The notes under the pieces were generated by a model. The model made no database searches, was not told the DNA's origin, and worked only from the letters and a program-made list of their open reading frames with translations. Positions 30,568-41,283 of a stretch of 64,000 nt of DNA are shown here, piece after piece. The stretch is taken from positions 1 through 64,000 of the forward strand of contig JAUCBJ010007014.1 of the NCBI GenBank assembly GCA_032718475.1, written 5' to 3'. The position numbers and the translations under genes are program-made. Source of the DNA: Nemertoderma westbladi (Eukaryota; Xenacoelomorpha; Nemertodermatida; Nemertodermatidae). How positions within the stretch are numbered: position 1 is the stretch's first letter; every line of letters begins with the position of its first letter.

Positions 30568-31676
30568 AACTCAGAAAACACAGGGCTTTCAGATTTATTT
30601 AACTACATACGATTATATTAGGTGGGAGTGTGTTTTTAGGCTATAATCGACGTTTTTTCATGTTACTACCTACAGCACCATTTAAATACTTGTAACTTTT
30701 GAGGAAACAGTGCCAGTGACTTCAGAAAGTGTGAGGCAATGGGGGTTACTATTCCCAACTTGTACACAGTGTTACAACTCGAAAACACAGGGCTTCCAGA
30801 GTTATTTAACTACATACGATTATATTAGGTGGGAGTGTGTTTTTAGGCTATAAGCGACGTTTTTTCATGTTACTACCTACAGAACCCGTTAAATGCTTGT
30901 AACTTTCGAGGAGACAATGCCAGTGACTTGAGAAAGTGTGAGACAATTGGGGTTACTATTCCCAACTTGTACACAGTGTTACAACTCAGAAAACTCAGGG
31001 CTTCCAGAGTTATTTAACTACATACGAAAATAATAGGTGGAAGTGTGTTTTTAGGCTATAAGCGGCGTTTTTTCATGTTACTACCTACAGAACCAGTTAA
31101 ATGCTTGTAACTTTCGAGGAGACAGTGCCAGTGACTTGAGAAAGTGTGAGACAATTGGGGTTACTATTCCCAACTTGTACACAGTGTTACAACTCAGAAA
31201 ACACAGGGCTTCCAGAGTTATTTAACTACATACGATTATATTAGGTGGGAGTGTGTTTTTAGGCTATAAGCGACGTTTTTTCATGTTACTACCTACAGAA
31301 CCAGTTAAATGCTTGTAACTTTCGAGGAGACAGTGCCAGTGACTTGAGAAAGTGTGAGACAATTGGGGTTACTATTCCCAACTTGTACACAGTGTTACAA
31401 CTCAGAAAACACAGGGCTTCCAGAGTTATTTAACTACATACGATTATATTAGCTGGGAGTGTGTTTTTAGGCTATAAGCGGCGTTTTTTCATGTTACTAC
31501 CTACAGAACCCCTTAAATGCTTGTAACTTTCGAGGAGACAGTGCCAGAGACTTGAGAAAGTGTGAGACAATTGGGGTTACTATTCCCAACTTATACACAG
31601 TGTTACAACTCAGAAAACACAGGGCTTCCAGAGTTATTTAACAACATACGATTTATATTAGGTGTGAGTGTGTTTT
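30568..31676. repeat. Satellite B (second block)
   Basis: About five further subfamily-B monomers resume at the base after the insertion and are somewhat more diverged. The last is cut at the junction with satellite C, near GTGTTTTTGTGACATTTATTC. Confidence 0.95.
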
Positions 31677-31885
31677 TGTGACATTTATTCAATCCCACCA
31701 CGATGTTCCGCTGACGACCGATTTGAGTAGCACATGAAACCAGGGACATTTATTCAATCCCACCACGATGTTCCGCTGCCGACCGATTTGAGTAGCACAT
31801 GAAACCAGGGACATTTATTCAATCCCACCGCGATGTTCCGCTGCCGAGCGATTTGAGTAGCACATGAAACCAGGGACATTTATTC
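31677..31885. repeat. Satellite C, 65-bp repeat (block 1)
   Basis: About three copies of a 65-bp unit running from GGGACATTTATTCAATCCCA to ATTTGAGTAGCACATGAAACC. Interrupted by LINE copy 2. Confidence 0.95.
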
Positions 31886-32745
31886 TACTACTAGGATCGG
31901 CATGCTGCATTGCAGCTGCATTTTTAAGAATGCTGTGCCGGCTTGTCAACAAAATTGCACCGCCACAACTCCCTATCACCCATGACATTTGCTAGATCAT
32001 CCGCATCTTTAAGGCCAGTGTCCTTTAAGATGCGTCTCAAGAAAGTCATGGGCTGTCCACCATGCTTATTCACTCCATGAGGCTGCCAAAGTACAAGATT
32101 ATGCACTGGCTGGTCCTCACGGCGAAAGCAATGTCCTGCAAAGCGGAGGCGATTTTGTTCTAGTGTCAAGCTTGGGGGAACCAATGAGACACCTCCAATG
32201 TTATATAGTGTCTGGTTGGAGATGTGTGCATTGTACTTGACACAATGAACCCGGCGTAGCATTCTTGTGAATGTGCCATCCAGAGATTTGGTCTCCTCAG
32301 CAGTTAGAGCCCAGCATGGACTCCCGTAGAGGAGTACTGGAACTACTGCTGCTCTAAATAATCGGACCTTAAGTTTCCGATTAATTCTCGGTGATTTCCA
32401 AATCCTGGAAAGCCTATTCAAGGCTGCCCATGCCTTTCCCTTACGTATTCGAAGGTCCTGACTTCCGGATCCATGATCCCAGGTAACAGAAGTCGTCCAC
32501 ATGCTCAAGCATACCATCCTTTGAGCTTATGCTCATCCGATCAGAGACTTGCTGAGGACTTTCAAAGTTAACAGTCAGAATTTTGGTCTTTCTGGAGTTA
32601 ATAAAAAGACCAACACTAGAAGCAGCATGTTCTAATGAGCTGAGAAGCCGTTGGGCTCCCTCTAATGATTCTGAGAGTACTCCTAAGTCATCAGCAAAGT
32701 CTAGATCAGTTAGGTACTTGGCAGGATTTCCTCGACTTCTGGAGC
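31886..32745 (-). mobile_element. LINE copy 2 in satellite C, frameshifted
   Basis: A 5'-truncated copy of the same LINE family on the minus strand, with a (TAG)n tail at 31886-31894. Target duplication CATTTATTC is seen at 31877-31885 and 32746-32754. A 5-bp deletion near 32459, relative to the other copies, shifts the frame. The 3' part still encodes the RT C-terminal region (31924 up to the shift). Confidence 0.92.
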
Positions 32746-33285
32746 CATTTATTCAATCCCACCACGATGTTCCACAATCCCACCACGATGTTCCGCTGCC
32801 GACCGATTTGAGTAGCACATGAAACCAGGGACATTTATTCAATCCCACCACGATGTTCCACAATCCCACCACGATGTTCCGCTGCCGACGGATTTGAGTA
32901 GCACATGAAACCAGGGACATTTATTCAATCCCACCACGATGTTCCACAATCCCACCACGATGTTCCGCTGCCGACGGATTTGAGTAGCACATGAAACCAG
33001 GGACATTTATTCAATCCCACCACGATGTTCCGCTGACGACCGATTTGAGTAGCACATGAAACCAGTGACATTTATTCAATCCCACCACGATGTTCCGCTG
33101 CCGACCGATTTGAGTAGCACATGAAACCAGGGACATTTATTCAATCCCACCACGATGTACCACAATCCCACCACGATGTTCCGCTGCCGACCGATTTGAG
33201 TAGCACATGAAACCAGGGACATTTATTCAATCCCACCGCGATGTTCCGCTGCCGACCGATTTGAGTAGCACATGAAACCAGGGAC
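32746..33285. repeat. Satellite C (block 2)
   Basis: 65-bp units, several enlarged to 86 bp by a 21-bp internal duplication containing CCACAATCCCACCACGATG. Confidence 0.95.
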
Positions 33286-33719
33286 ATAATATAGATATAA
33301 ATAACGAGATAATAAGATGTAATATGTTGTTGTACACGGAAGGCGGGAAACGGTAATTGAAGTCCCGGTACTTCCCTAGCTAAACTATTGCTACTGTAAC
33401 ACCAATAACACTGAGATAACTGAATGAGATGATTACTGCCAACTGGTTATATTGCACGGGTTGGCCTTGTTGCTGTACCTAGCCGATGCCTTTCCCCCCT
33501 CTGATTGGTTGATACCCTTGTTGGCGCCCTTTGGAGTGTTCCCGTTCACTCCACCTATTCTCTCTCTGTTAGGGGTTTGGCCCCTGACCCTCATTGTGTG
33601 TTTCTCCTTCCCACTTTGTTGGGGTGACACGAGTGGTTGATTACCCAATCTCGTGGCCCCCAATATTGCTTATCGGCTTACTTTATGGGTTTGGGTTAGC
33701 GGGATTGAATAAGCTAACA
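33286..33719 (-). repeat. 3' terminal repeat (434 bp)
   Basis: Nearly identical to 39270-39703 (differences near 33298 and 33626). Its minus-strand first 20 bases include TTATTCAATCCC, which also occurs in the surrounding satellite C unit. Confidence 0.92.
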
Positions 33720-34383
33720 CTCCCCCCCATGCTATCTTCCCGGTGAGAAGATAGCATCCACCTCAAAGTGCGCTACAATCCCGCTGGATCCCGATCTAGT
33801 ATCGGGTGTGGGGTGGAATTCTTTTCTCTCGGAGCCGGCTTTCCAGGCCGCTCCCTATGGGTATGATAACGCTACCCTGTACGCCTGGCATCCCATGTCG
33901 GGCCGATCGTGCTCACCTCTCACACGACTTTTGTTTCCCCAACACTTTCGCCCTGACTCTACTCATCTCACATACAGACTCTCCTCTCTCCCGCTCTAAC
34001 TCTCGGACTTTCCTGTCCCTCACTCAGCCTCTTTTTCCTCCCCCCCCCCACACTAGAATTGCATCCGCACTCTCTCCGCACTCCGCACTATTACTCTCTA
34101 CTCTCTGTCACTCCCTAAGGCCCTAATCTCTAATGCTACCCCTGTGCTATCATACTATCTACCTACTACTTACTTCCTATAACTATCTAACTCTACTAAC
34201 TACTAACTCTTACTACTTCTAGCTCTAACTGAGAGCCTCTAACTTTCTACTGACTCTAACTAGCACTACTAAGTCTAACTAACTCCTACTAACTCTCTAC
34301 TTCTACTAACTCTACTTGACTCCTGAGTCTACCAACTCTCTAGCCCTTTAACTAGAACTCCCTAACTCTACCCATTCTTCTAA
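33720..34383. other. Low-complexity non-coding part of the LTR-flanked element
   Basis: The PPT-like G-run (minus strand) abuts the terminal repeat. Then comes C/T-rich sequence that grades into CTAACT-type simple repeats after about 34130. Short plus-strand frames here are composition artefacts. Confidence 0.6.
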
Positions 34384-35424
34384 CTACGTGGCGCTTGCGG
34401 TGCCCACAACCCCTTTACTACTACTTCCTTCTACGTGGCGCTTGCGGTGCCCACAACCACTCTACTATCTGGCACCCTATGTGCCCTTCTACTACTCAAC
34501 TACCTCTCTAACTCTACTACCTGGCACCCTATGTGCCCTCTCTGCTCTACTCTACTACCCCTAACACTCTAACTCTACTACCTGGCACCCTATGTGCCCT
34601 CTCTACTACTCTACTCTCTGGCACCCTATGTGCCCTCTCTACTACCTCTACTCTATCTCTAACTTACTTCCTTTACATCTACTCGCCTGCACGTGACGCT
34701 CTGAATGCCGGCAGAGTGGGTACGTTAATTATGTGAACTACTACTAAATCTTACTAACTCTACTAACTCTCTACTAACTCTTACTAACTCTACTACTAAC
34801 TCTCTACTAACTCTACTACTAACTCTCTTTGTGCCTGGCACCTCTTGTGCCCGGAACCCACCCTAATTAACATACCCTGCTCTTACATCAAACACGTCAT
34901 CACGCCCGTGCCCCACTTAGTTCAGCGCATTCCCTACTAACTCTAACTACGTGGCGCTTGCGGTGCCCACAACCACTCTGCTTACTACTTTCCTTCTAAC
35001 TAACGGTACTACGTACCCTCTTACTAACCTAACTCTCTCTCTAACTGACGGTACTACGTACCCTCTAACTCTTCTAACTCTACTAACGGTACTACGTACC
35101 CTCTAACTCTTGCTCTACTAACGGTACTACGTACCCTCTAACTCTTCTAACTCTACTAACGGTACTACGTACCCTCTAACTCTTCTAACTCTACTAACGG
35201 TACTACGTACCCTCTTACTACTCTGACTAGCTAACTAACTAACTCTCTCGGTACTACGTACCTCCTAACTAACTAACTAATTAACTCTCCCGGTACTACG
35301 TACCTCCTAACTAACTTCTCTAACACTCCCTGCTAACGGTACTACGTACCCTCTCACTAACTCTAACTCCACTAACTAACGGTACTACGTACCCTCTTAC
35401 TACTCTCTAACTAACGGTACTACT
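34384..35424. repeat. Pyrimidine-rich tract with about 18 short hairpins
   Basis: In a background of CTAACT/ACTCTA simple sequence, short inverted repeats recur. GGTAC-TAC-GTACC occurs ten times (about 35005-35390) plus one broken copy. GGCAC-CCTAT-GTGCC occurs four times (about 34472-34632), with GGCAC-CTCTT-GTGCC at about 34846. GGCGC-TTGCG-GTGCC occurs three times (about 34390, 34440, 34953). All fit GGYRC-loop-GYRCC with base-paired differences. There is no coding frame. It lies between the gag-like frame and the 3' terminal repeat. Confidence 0.85.
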
Positions 35425-35479
35425 CTCTTACTACCTAACTTCTACCTACTTTATTATTTAATTATTTTATTGTTTTTAA

Positions 35480-38400
35480 TTAAATAATTATTTTATATTT
35501 TATGCGTGGGAAGGGCGTCTCGCCCTCATTCCCACCCCCCTCAGTCCAAAACTTTGGACGACTAAAAACTCTCAGGTGCCCATTCTTCCAGTAGGCACTC
35601 TCCCGCTGCCCTCCTATACGTCCTCTAACTCTTCGCCACACTCTCTTCGGTACTACCTCTGCTGGCCTCCCCCTTCGTATGTGCGCTGGCATTAAAGCCC
35701 TCGACGACCCCCGCTCGTCCCTCGGTATACACGGCATCTGCCCATGTAATGCCCCCTCGCACTGTGTCAGTCCTGCGTGTGTATGCAACACGCCTCTTTC
35801 TACTTTCCCGACTCCGATATGTTTGCTCATAGGCTTCTCTGCCCCTGGTTTAGTCCTTTCACATCCTCTCCCTTTCCAACACTCTCCGGATCTGTGTCCT
35901 TTTACCACACATCGATGACATAGTTCGTTTGCGTCTGTGTAGGCTACACGATCTCGTTTGGGCAACGCTTGCCAGTACTTACAACTCCTGGTCTTATGGG
36001 TTCCGTCCCGATGTAATTGACATTCGAATCCTGGATTATAGCGTTTCCTGTATAGTCCTTCACGTATCGCGCGTAGGTTTATATGTACCGATTTAGTGTT
36101 TCGATTGTCTAGACTCGGCCTACTGGGTATATTGGGATTGTGTTTATTTTTGGTGTTATTTTCTTTCTGTCCCTGCTACGGTGTGGCTCTGCTACCAACT
36201 AACTGTGGACTAGCAGTCCCCTGTATGGCCGCGTGTGGTAGCGACTGTCTGCACGACCTGTTCTTGTCTAAGGGGTTCGATGTTCTTGCTCCTATTGGGG
36301 TATATTGTCGATATCGTGATGGGGGAATGTCACCATGTCCCCCCCCGGCTGGTATGTTTGGTACTGGGGTTGATGTTAATATATTGGGGCCCATACATCT
36401 ATCTACAATAACTCTCCCCTCCCCTGGATATATGTCATGTCCCCGTGTATTATAGTCATGCTGCTGTACCGATATAGGCCTACCCACTTCTTGCCTACCT
36501 ACCGGTATGTACTCCGCGGCTTCCGGGTTTAATCCCGTCGTTCGCGCTACTCTATTGCCTACTCTATCTCTCCCAGCATGGCCTATAATAGTATGTGCAG
36601 TAAGGCCTACAGTATGTCCTGCAGTCTGCATGTGCCCTTTCGAACCGAAGTTTAATCTTCGCGAATCTCGAATCTCCCGGCGACTACCGCACTCTCGATC
36701 GGCAGCTGTATCCCATCGTGAAGCTTCTCTTCGATCCCCTCTCCTGTTCTCGACTTTATATCGGTACGTCCTGTACCCCTCTCTTGGCGTGCGGTGCGTT
36801 TCTCCGGGGCGACGGCAATCTCCCGAAGTTCGACCCCACTGACTCCCTAACTCCATCTCTACTATCGACGGTCCGCTATCCGTCCTCACACTGCTATCGT
36901 TCGTGGCGACACTTCTTCTACTATCTTCTCTTCTTCTCTTTTCTGTGCAGTATTCCGGCTCGTGAGATCTCTCGTCGACCTCCCGGTTAAACTCCACTGG
37001 TCTTCTTCTCTCTTCTGATCGGGCTCGACGCTTCGTCTGCCCTTTCGCGACGTCAACCTGTCTCTCTCTGCTCGATCGCACGCCGCTGGGGATACTCGCA
37101 ATCCCCCTATTATTCTCCGTCGCCGGGTGTTGCGGTTTACCTATCTCGGCCCGCGCATTATTCGCCGACGCCTGTGGGACACTCTCTGCCCCCCCTCTCT
37201 CGCTACTAATCTCTCGTGGTGGGGCGCCCGTAGCCCCCCCCCCCCACCCGCCACTTCTAACTTCACTATCTCTTACTACACTTCTGCGTCCCTCCTGTCG
37301 GACACTCTCTACCCCCCCTCTCTCGCCACTAATCTTCTGTGGTGGGGCTCCTGTAGCCTCCCCCCCCCCACTCGCCACTTCTAGCTTCACTATCTCTTAC
37401 TTCGTCTCTACACCCCTCTCTAGTCGACGCACTGTCTCTACTACGGCTGGGTCTATTCACCCCCGCCTCTCTCTCTACTACTGCGTGGCCCATCAGGCCC
37501 ACCTCGGGTTGGCTCAACCCCGCTACCTCCTGCCCACCAACCACGTGGCCTACCAGGCCGCCGTCTGCCGGGTTATGTACGTCCGACACGCTCATATTAA
37601 TAGCACCATTCCCAATATTATTTGTTAAATCAATTAAATTATTAGAATTTGAAACGGGATTGTTATTTAAATTATTTAAATTAGAATTATTATTATTTTC
37701 AAAATTTAAATTATTATTCGAATTATTTGAATTATTCTGAATATTTGAGTTAATGTTATTATTTGAATTTAAATTTAAATTACTACTACCAGGTAAAATA
37801 TTATTTCCTGTAATAAAGGGATTAGGGTTATCCACTACGGTACTATTAATATTAACTATTTCTAACGTACTACTATTACCCCCCCCCGGCCCGTACGGCT
37901 ACACCAGTTCTGGTTCTCTCGCCCGGTGCCTGTAAGTGGGGTCTCACTCTCTGACAGTTCCAACCGCGCCAGTTCTAGTCGGCGCTGGTCTAGTTTGGCC
38001 CGATATTGCGCAAGCCTCCCTAGCTGGGCACGCAAATCTTCCCGCTCAAGCTCTGCCTCTATCTCACTCTCTCGGTTACCCTGCTCGAACAACTCTGCCA
38101 CTCTCGCAATCATCTCAAGCCGCGTCGCTGGCTCGTCCCCTACTCTCATCTCCCGCTCTATATGCTCCTCGACCCCCTTTCTATACTCCCTCGCCAACTC
38201 TCCTAACTCCTCTAAGAATGCGGTTTTACCCCTCAATTGTCTCTCTAACATATTCTGCTTACTCGCCACTATCTCCAATCTACACGTCAGATTTATCTCC
38301 CACACCCTTCTTTCTTTTGCGGAGGATGTAGCAGACTTATCGGTTGCGACGGACTCCCGTCGCCCCTCCGTCCTATTAACTTTCCCCCGCCTCCCGGAAC

Positions 38401-39085
38401 TTCCTCCGACCGACGAGACCGAATCCTCGGAGTTAACCTCGGATTCGCCCTCCTCAGGTCTCTTCCAACCCACTAATTTTACTCCCCGGGCATCGACTAA
38501 GTATGGCCCTACGTACACTACGCTAGGTTCCATACCCCTACACTCCCATAGTTCAATCAGTTCGTTGGCAACTCCCCTCGCCCTCTCCTCGGCTAGTTCT
38601 CTCTGCCCGAAGCGCATTAGATAACTAAAATGTCTATCCGACTCACCTAGTCCTGTTGTCAACTTTACCTCATCTATCTTCGCCCCCTCTTTGGCCTCCT
38701 TTAGTAGTCTCCGGGTCGCGTTGTAGGCCCGTCAAAGTCGATCAGAAACCCCGACGTCCTCGTCGCCGACCTCTCCTCCATCTCTCCGGGTCCGACGTCG
38801 TACCTGCGGCCCCACCGTCGCCGTTTCGGTGGGCCGTCCGTCGCCCTCGGTCTGTGGCTGACCGGCGACATCGGTACGTCGACCCTCGCTCCGCGTCGAC
38901 TCGTCTTTCTCCCTTTCGACTCCCGACTCGTCCTCTCCTTGTAGACGGCCCCCCTCATCTTGGATCGCCGGATCGTTCGTCGACGGATCCGGCGTCGTGG
39001 GTTGATACCGTCTCGTCGCGGCCTCACGGATCGTTAGATCGTCGTCCGGGGTCCGCGGCGGTGTCGTCTCTCCTGACTGACTCAT
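35480..39085 (-). pseudogene. Gag-like protein, broken by two stops and two G-run frameshifts
   Basis: One long coding region starts at ATG 39085. It has an acidic, Arg-rich N-terminus, TGA at 38732-38734 with the same frame continuing, and a charged coiled-coil-like stretch (about 37960-38330). A frame change follows at a C9 run (37879-37887), then an Asn-rich segment of about 50 residues and a second frame change at a C10 run (37360-37369). An Arg/Glu/Gly-rich region carries a roughly 126-bp internal duplication, then TAG at 36176-36178 with the same frame continuing. Near the C-terminus are two tandem zinc knuckles: C-x2-H-x4-H-x4-C and the canonical C-x2-C-x4-H-x4-C (CHRCVVKGHRSGEC). These mark it as a retroelement gag. 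At about 1,200 codons it is unusually long. The G-run shifts could be sequencing errors. Confidence 0.6.
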
Positions 39086-39269
39086 CTCTCTACTTTAGAT
39101 TGGTGGCTGGTAGTTACTGAGTTCAACTAGGGCGGCAGCTCTGATTCAATTACTGTGACGGGATCCAGGAAGGATCCCGGTTTATCCGGTTTGTCAGTTC
39201 ACGCGTCCCCGCCGTCGTGTGAAAGATAAAAGAGTTTGCGTTGTTCGTCGTATACAATGTTTGGGATAT

Positions 39270-39703
39270 ATAATATAGATATAGATAACGAGATAATAAG
39301 ATGTAATATGTTGTTGTACACGGAAGGCGGGAAACGGTAATTGAAGTCCCGGTACTTCCCTAGCTAAACTATTGCTACTGTAACACCAATAACACTGAGA
39401 TAACTGAATGAGATGATTACTGCCAACTGGTTATATTGCACGGGTTGGCCTTGTTGCTGTACCTAGCCGATGCCTTTCCCCCCTCTGATTGGTTGATACC
39501 CTTGTTGGCGCCCTTTGGAGTGTTCCCGTTCACTCCACCTATTCTCTCTCTGTTAGGGGTTTGGCCCCTGACCCTCATTGTGTGTTTCTCCTTCCCACTT
39601 TGTTGGGATGACACGAGTGGTTGATTACCCAATCTCGTGGCCCCCAATATTGCTTATCGGCTTACTTTATGGGTTTGGGTTAGCGGGATTGAATAAGCTA
39701 ACA
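39270..39703 (-). repeat. 5' terminal repeat (434 bp)
   Basis: Direct repeat of 33286-33719. The sequence between it and the gag start (39086-39269) is an apparent leader without a recognised primer site. Confidence 0.92.
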
Positions 39704-40584
39704 CCCACCACGATGTTCCGCTGCCGACGGATTTGAGTAGCACATGAAACCGGGACATTTATTCAATCCCACCACGATGTTCCGCTGCCGACCGATTTGA
39801 GTAGCACATGAAACCAGGGACATTTATTCAATCCCACCACGATGTTCCACAATCCCACCACGATGTTCCGCTGCCGACCGATTTGAGTAGCACATGAAAC
39901 CAGGGACATTTATTCAATCACACCACGATGTTCCGCTGCCGACCGATTTGAGTAGCACATGAAACCAGGGACATTTATTCAATCCCACCACGATGTTCCG
40001 CTGCCGACCGATTTGAGTAGCACATGAAACCAGGGACATTTATTCAATCCCACCACGATGTTCCGCTGCCGACCGATTTGAGTAGCACATGAAACCAGGG
40101 ACATTTATTCAATCCCACCACGATGTTCCGCTGCCGACCGATTTGAGTAGCACATGAAACCAGGGACATTTATTCAATCCCACCATGATGTTCCGCTGCC
40201 GACCGATTTGAGTAGCACATGAAACCAGGGACATTTATTCAATCCCACCACGATGTTCCTCTGCCGACCGATTTGAGTAGCACATGAAACCAGGGACATT
40301 TATTCAATCCCACCACGATGTACCACAATCCCGCCACGATGTACCACAATCCCACCACGATGTTCCGCTGCCGACCGATTTGAGTAGCACATGAAACCAG
40401 GGACATTTATTCAATCCCACCACGATGTACCACAATCCCACCACGATGTTCCGCTGCCGACCGATTTGAGTAGCACATGAAACCAGGGACATTTATTCAA
40501 TCCCACCACGATGTACCACAATCCCACCACGATGTTCCGCTGCCGACCGATTTGAGTAGCACATGAAACCAGGGACATTTATTC
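39704..40584. repeat. Satellite C (block 3)
   Basis: About 12 more 65/86-bp units. The array therefore continues on both sides of the LTR-flanked element, which inserted into it. Confidence 0.95.
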
Positions 40585-41237
40585 GCCACGGAGTTTTAGT
40601 TTCTAATAGCCTACTAGCTTTTAGTTTCTAACTACATAAATATGAAAGAACATTTGGTACTACTACTATATCGAACATTTCTATCTTCTAGTTTATTTTT
40701 CAGACCATCAACATTCCACGAACAAAGTGTTAAGTTTCCATATCGTTGTGCCCCGCACCTCTATCCGAATGACATAAACCTATCGATCACTACATCATCA
40801 CGGGTGAGCACTCTCCTCTTGTAATCGTAGCTTATTTTCACACCTTGGTTGATTGGCTTCTGCCGTTCCTCCCAAGCACGCAAACGTAGGCGGTTTTCCT
40901 CTCTCCTGATCATCGGGTGAGTGTCTCGCTTTATGTATACCAACCTCATATCTCCGTCGTCAGAATCTTTCAGCTTGCGAGCAGACTTAAGTATGCCACT
41001 TCGTATTCGGGAATTAGACAAAGTGAGCAGTATTGGGCGTTTCCGATCCGGTCGTAATTTCCCCAGTCGTTGGATATCCCAACTATTGCCCGGTGACTCA
41101 CAACCAATCAGACCCATTATCTTCCCAATTTGTTGTTTATCCGTTTCACTGCTGTTCTCATCTTCTTCCCGAACTCCCGTGATAACAAGTTTAAGTTCAC
41201 GCTCTTTATTGTCCAATTCTTCCATAAACCTTTGCAT
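40585..41237 (-). pseudogene. LINE remnant: ORF1 C-terminal part plus start of endonuclease ORF2
   Basis: The 158-residue frame at 40761-41237 has the pattern of LINE ORF1 proteins: LKLVITGVREEDE, RLGKLRPDRKRPILLTL, LVYIKRDTHPMIRREENRL. After its stop at 40761, the same frame continues to encode the typical beginning of an APE-type endonuclease (TLCSWNVDGLKNKLED). It then breaks off at an AGTAGTAGT run near 40670. ORF1 and ORF2 thus appear separated by one TAG in the same frame. The rest of ORF2 is missing. An in-frame TAA lies just upstream of the first ATG. It sits at the boundary between satellites C and D. Confidence 0.7.
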
Positions 41238-41283
41238 AAACCTTTACATTGTGTTGTTCACCAGCGCTAACTGTCCCTCCATG

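Larger units (their letters stand above)
33286..39703 (-). mobile_element. LTR-flanked element with gag-like gene and no pol, 6.4 kb
   Basis: Terminal direct repeats of 434 bp differ at only about two sites, so insertion or last exchange is recent. On the minus strand the repeats start TGTTAGC and a G-run purine tract (GGGGGGGAG) abuts the 3' copy, as in LTR retrotransposons. The other end finishes TTAT rather than CA. No primer-binding site or target duplication was seen; compared with the satellite unit, 9 bp of target appear missing. The interior has a broken gag-like frame with two zinc knuckles, then a non-coding hairpin-rich tract instead of pol. I infer a non-autonomous element mobilised in trans. 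Confidence 0.75.

Noticed and set aside
34100-35460. CTAACT-rich tract as telomeric repeat
   Set aside because: The units are irregular and are not a CCCTAA or CCTAA array.
35679-38624. Plus-strand frames opposite the gag-like gene
   Set aside because: They mirror a GC-rich minus-strand coding region with zinc knuckles; their Ser/Pro/Cys-rich translations show no domain.
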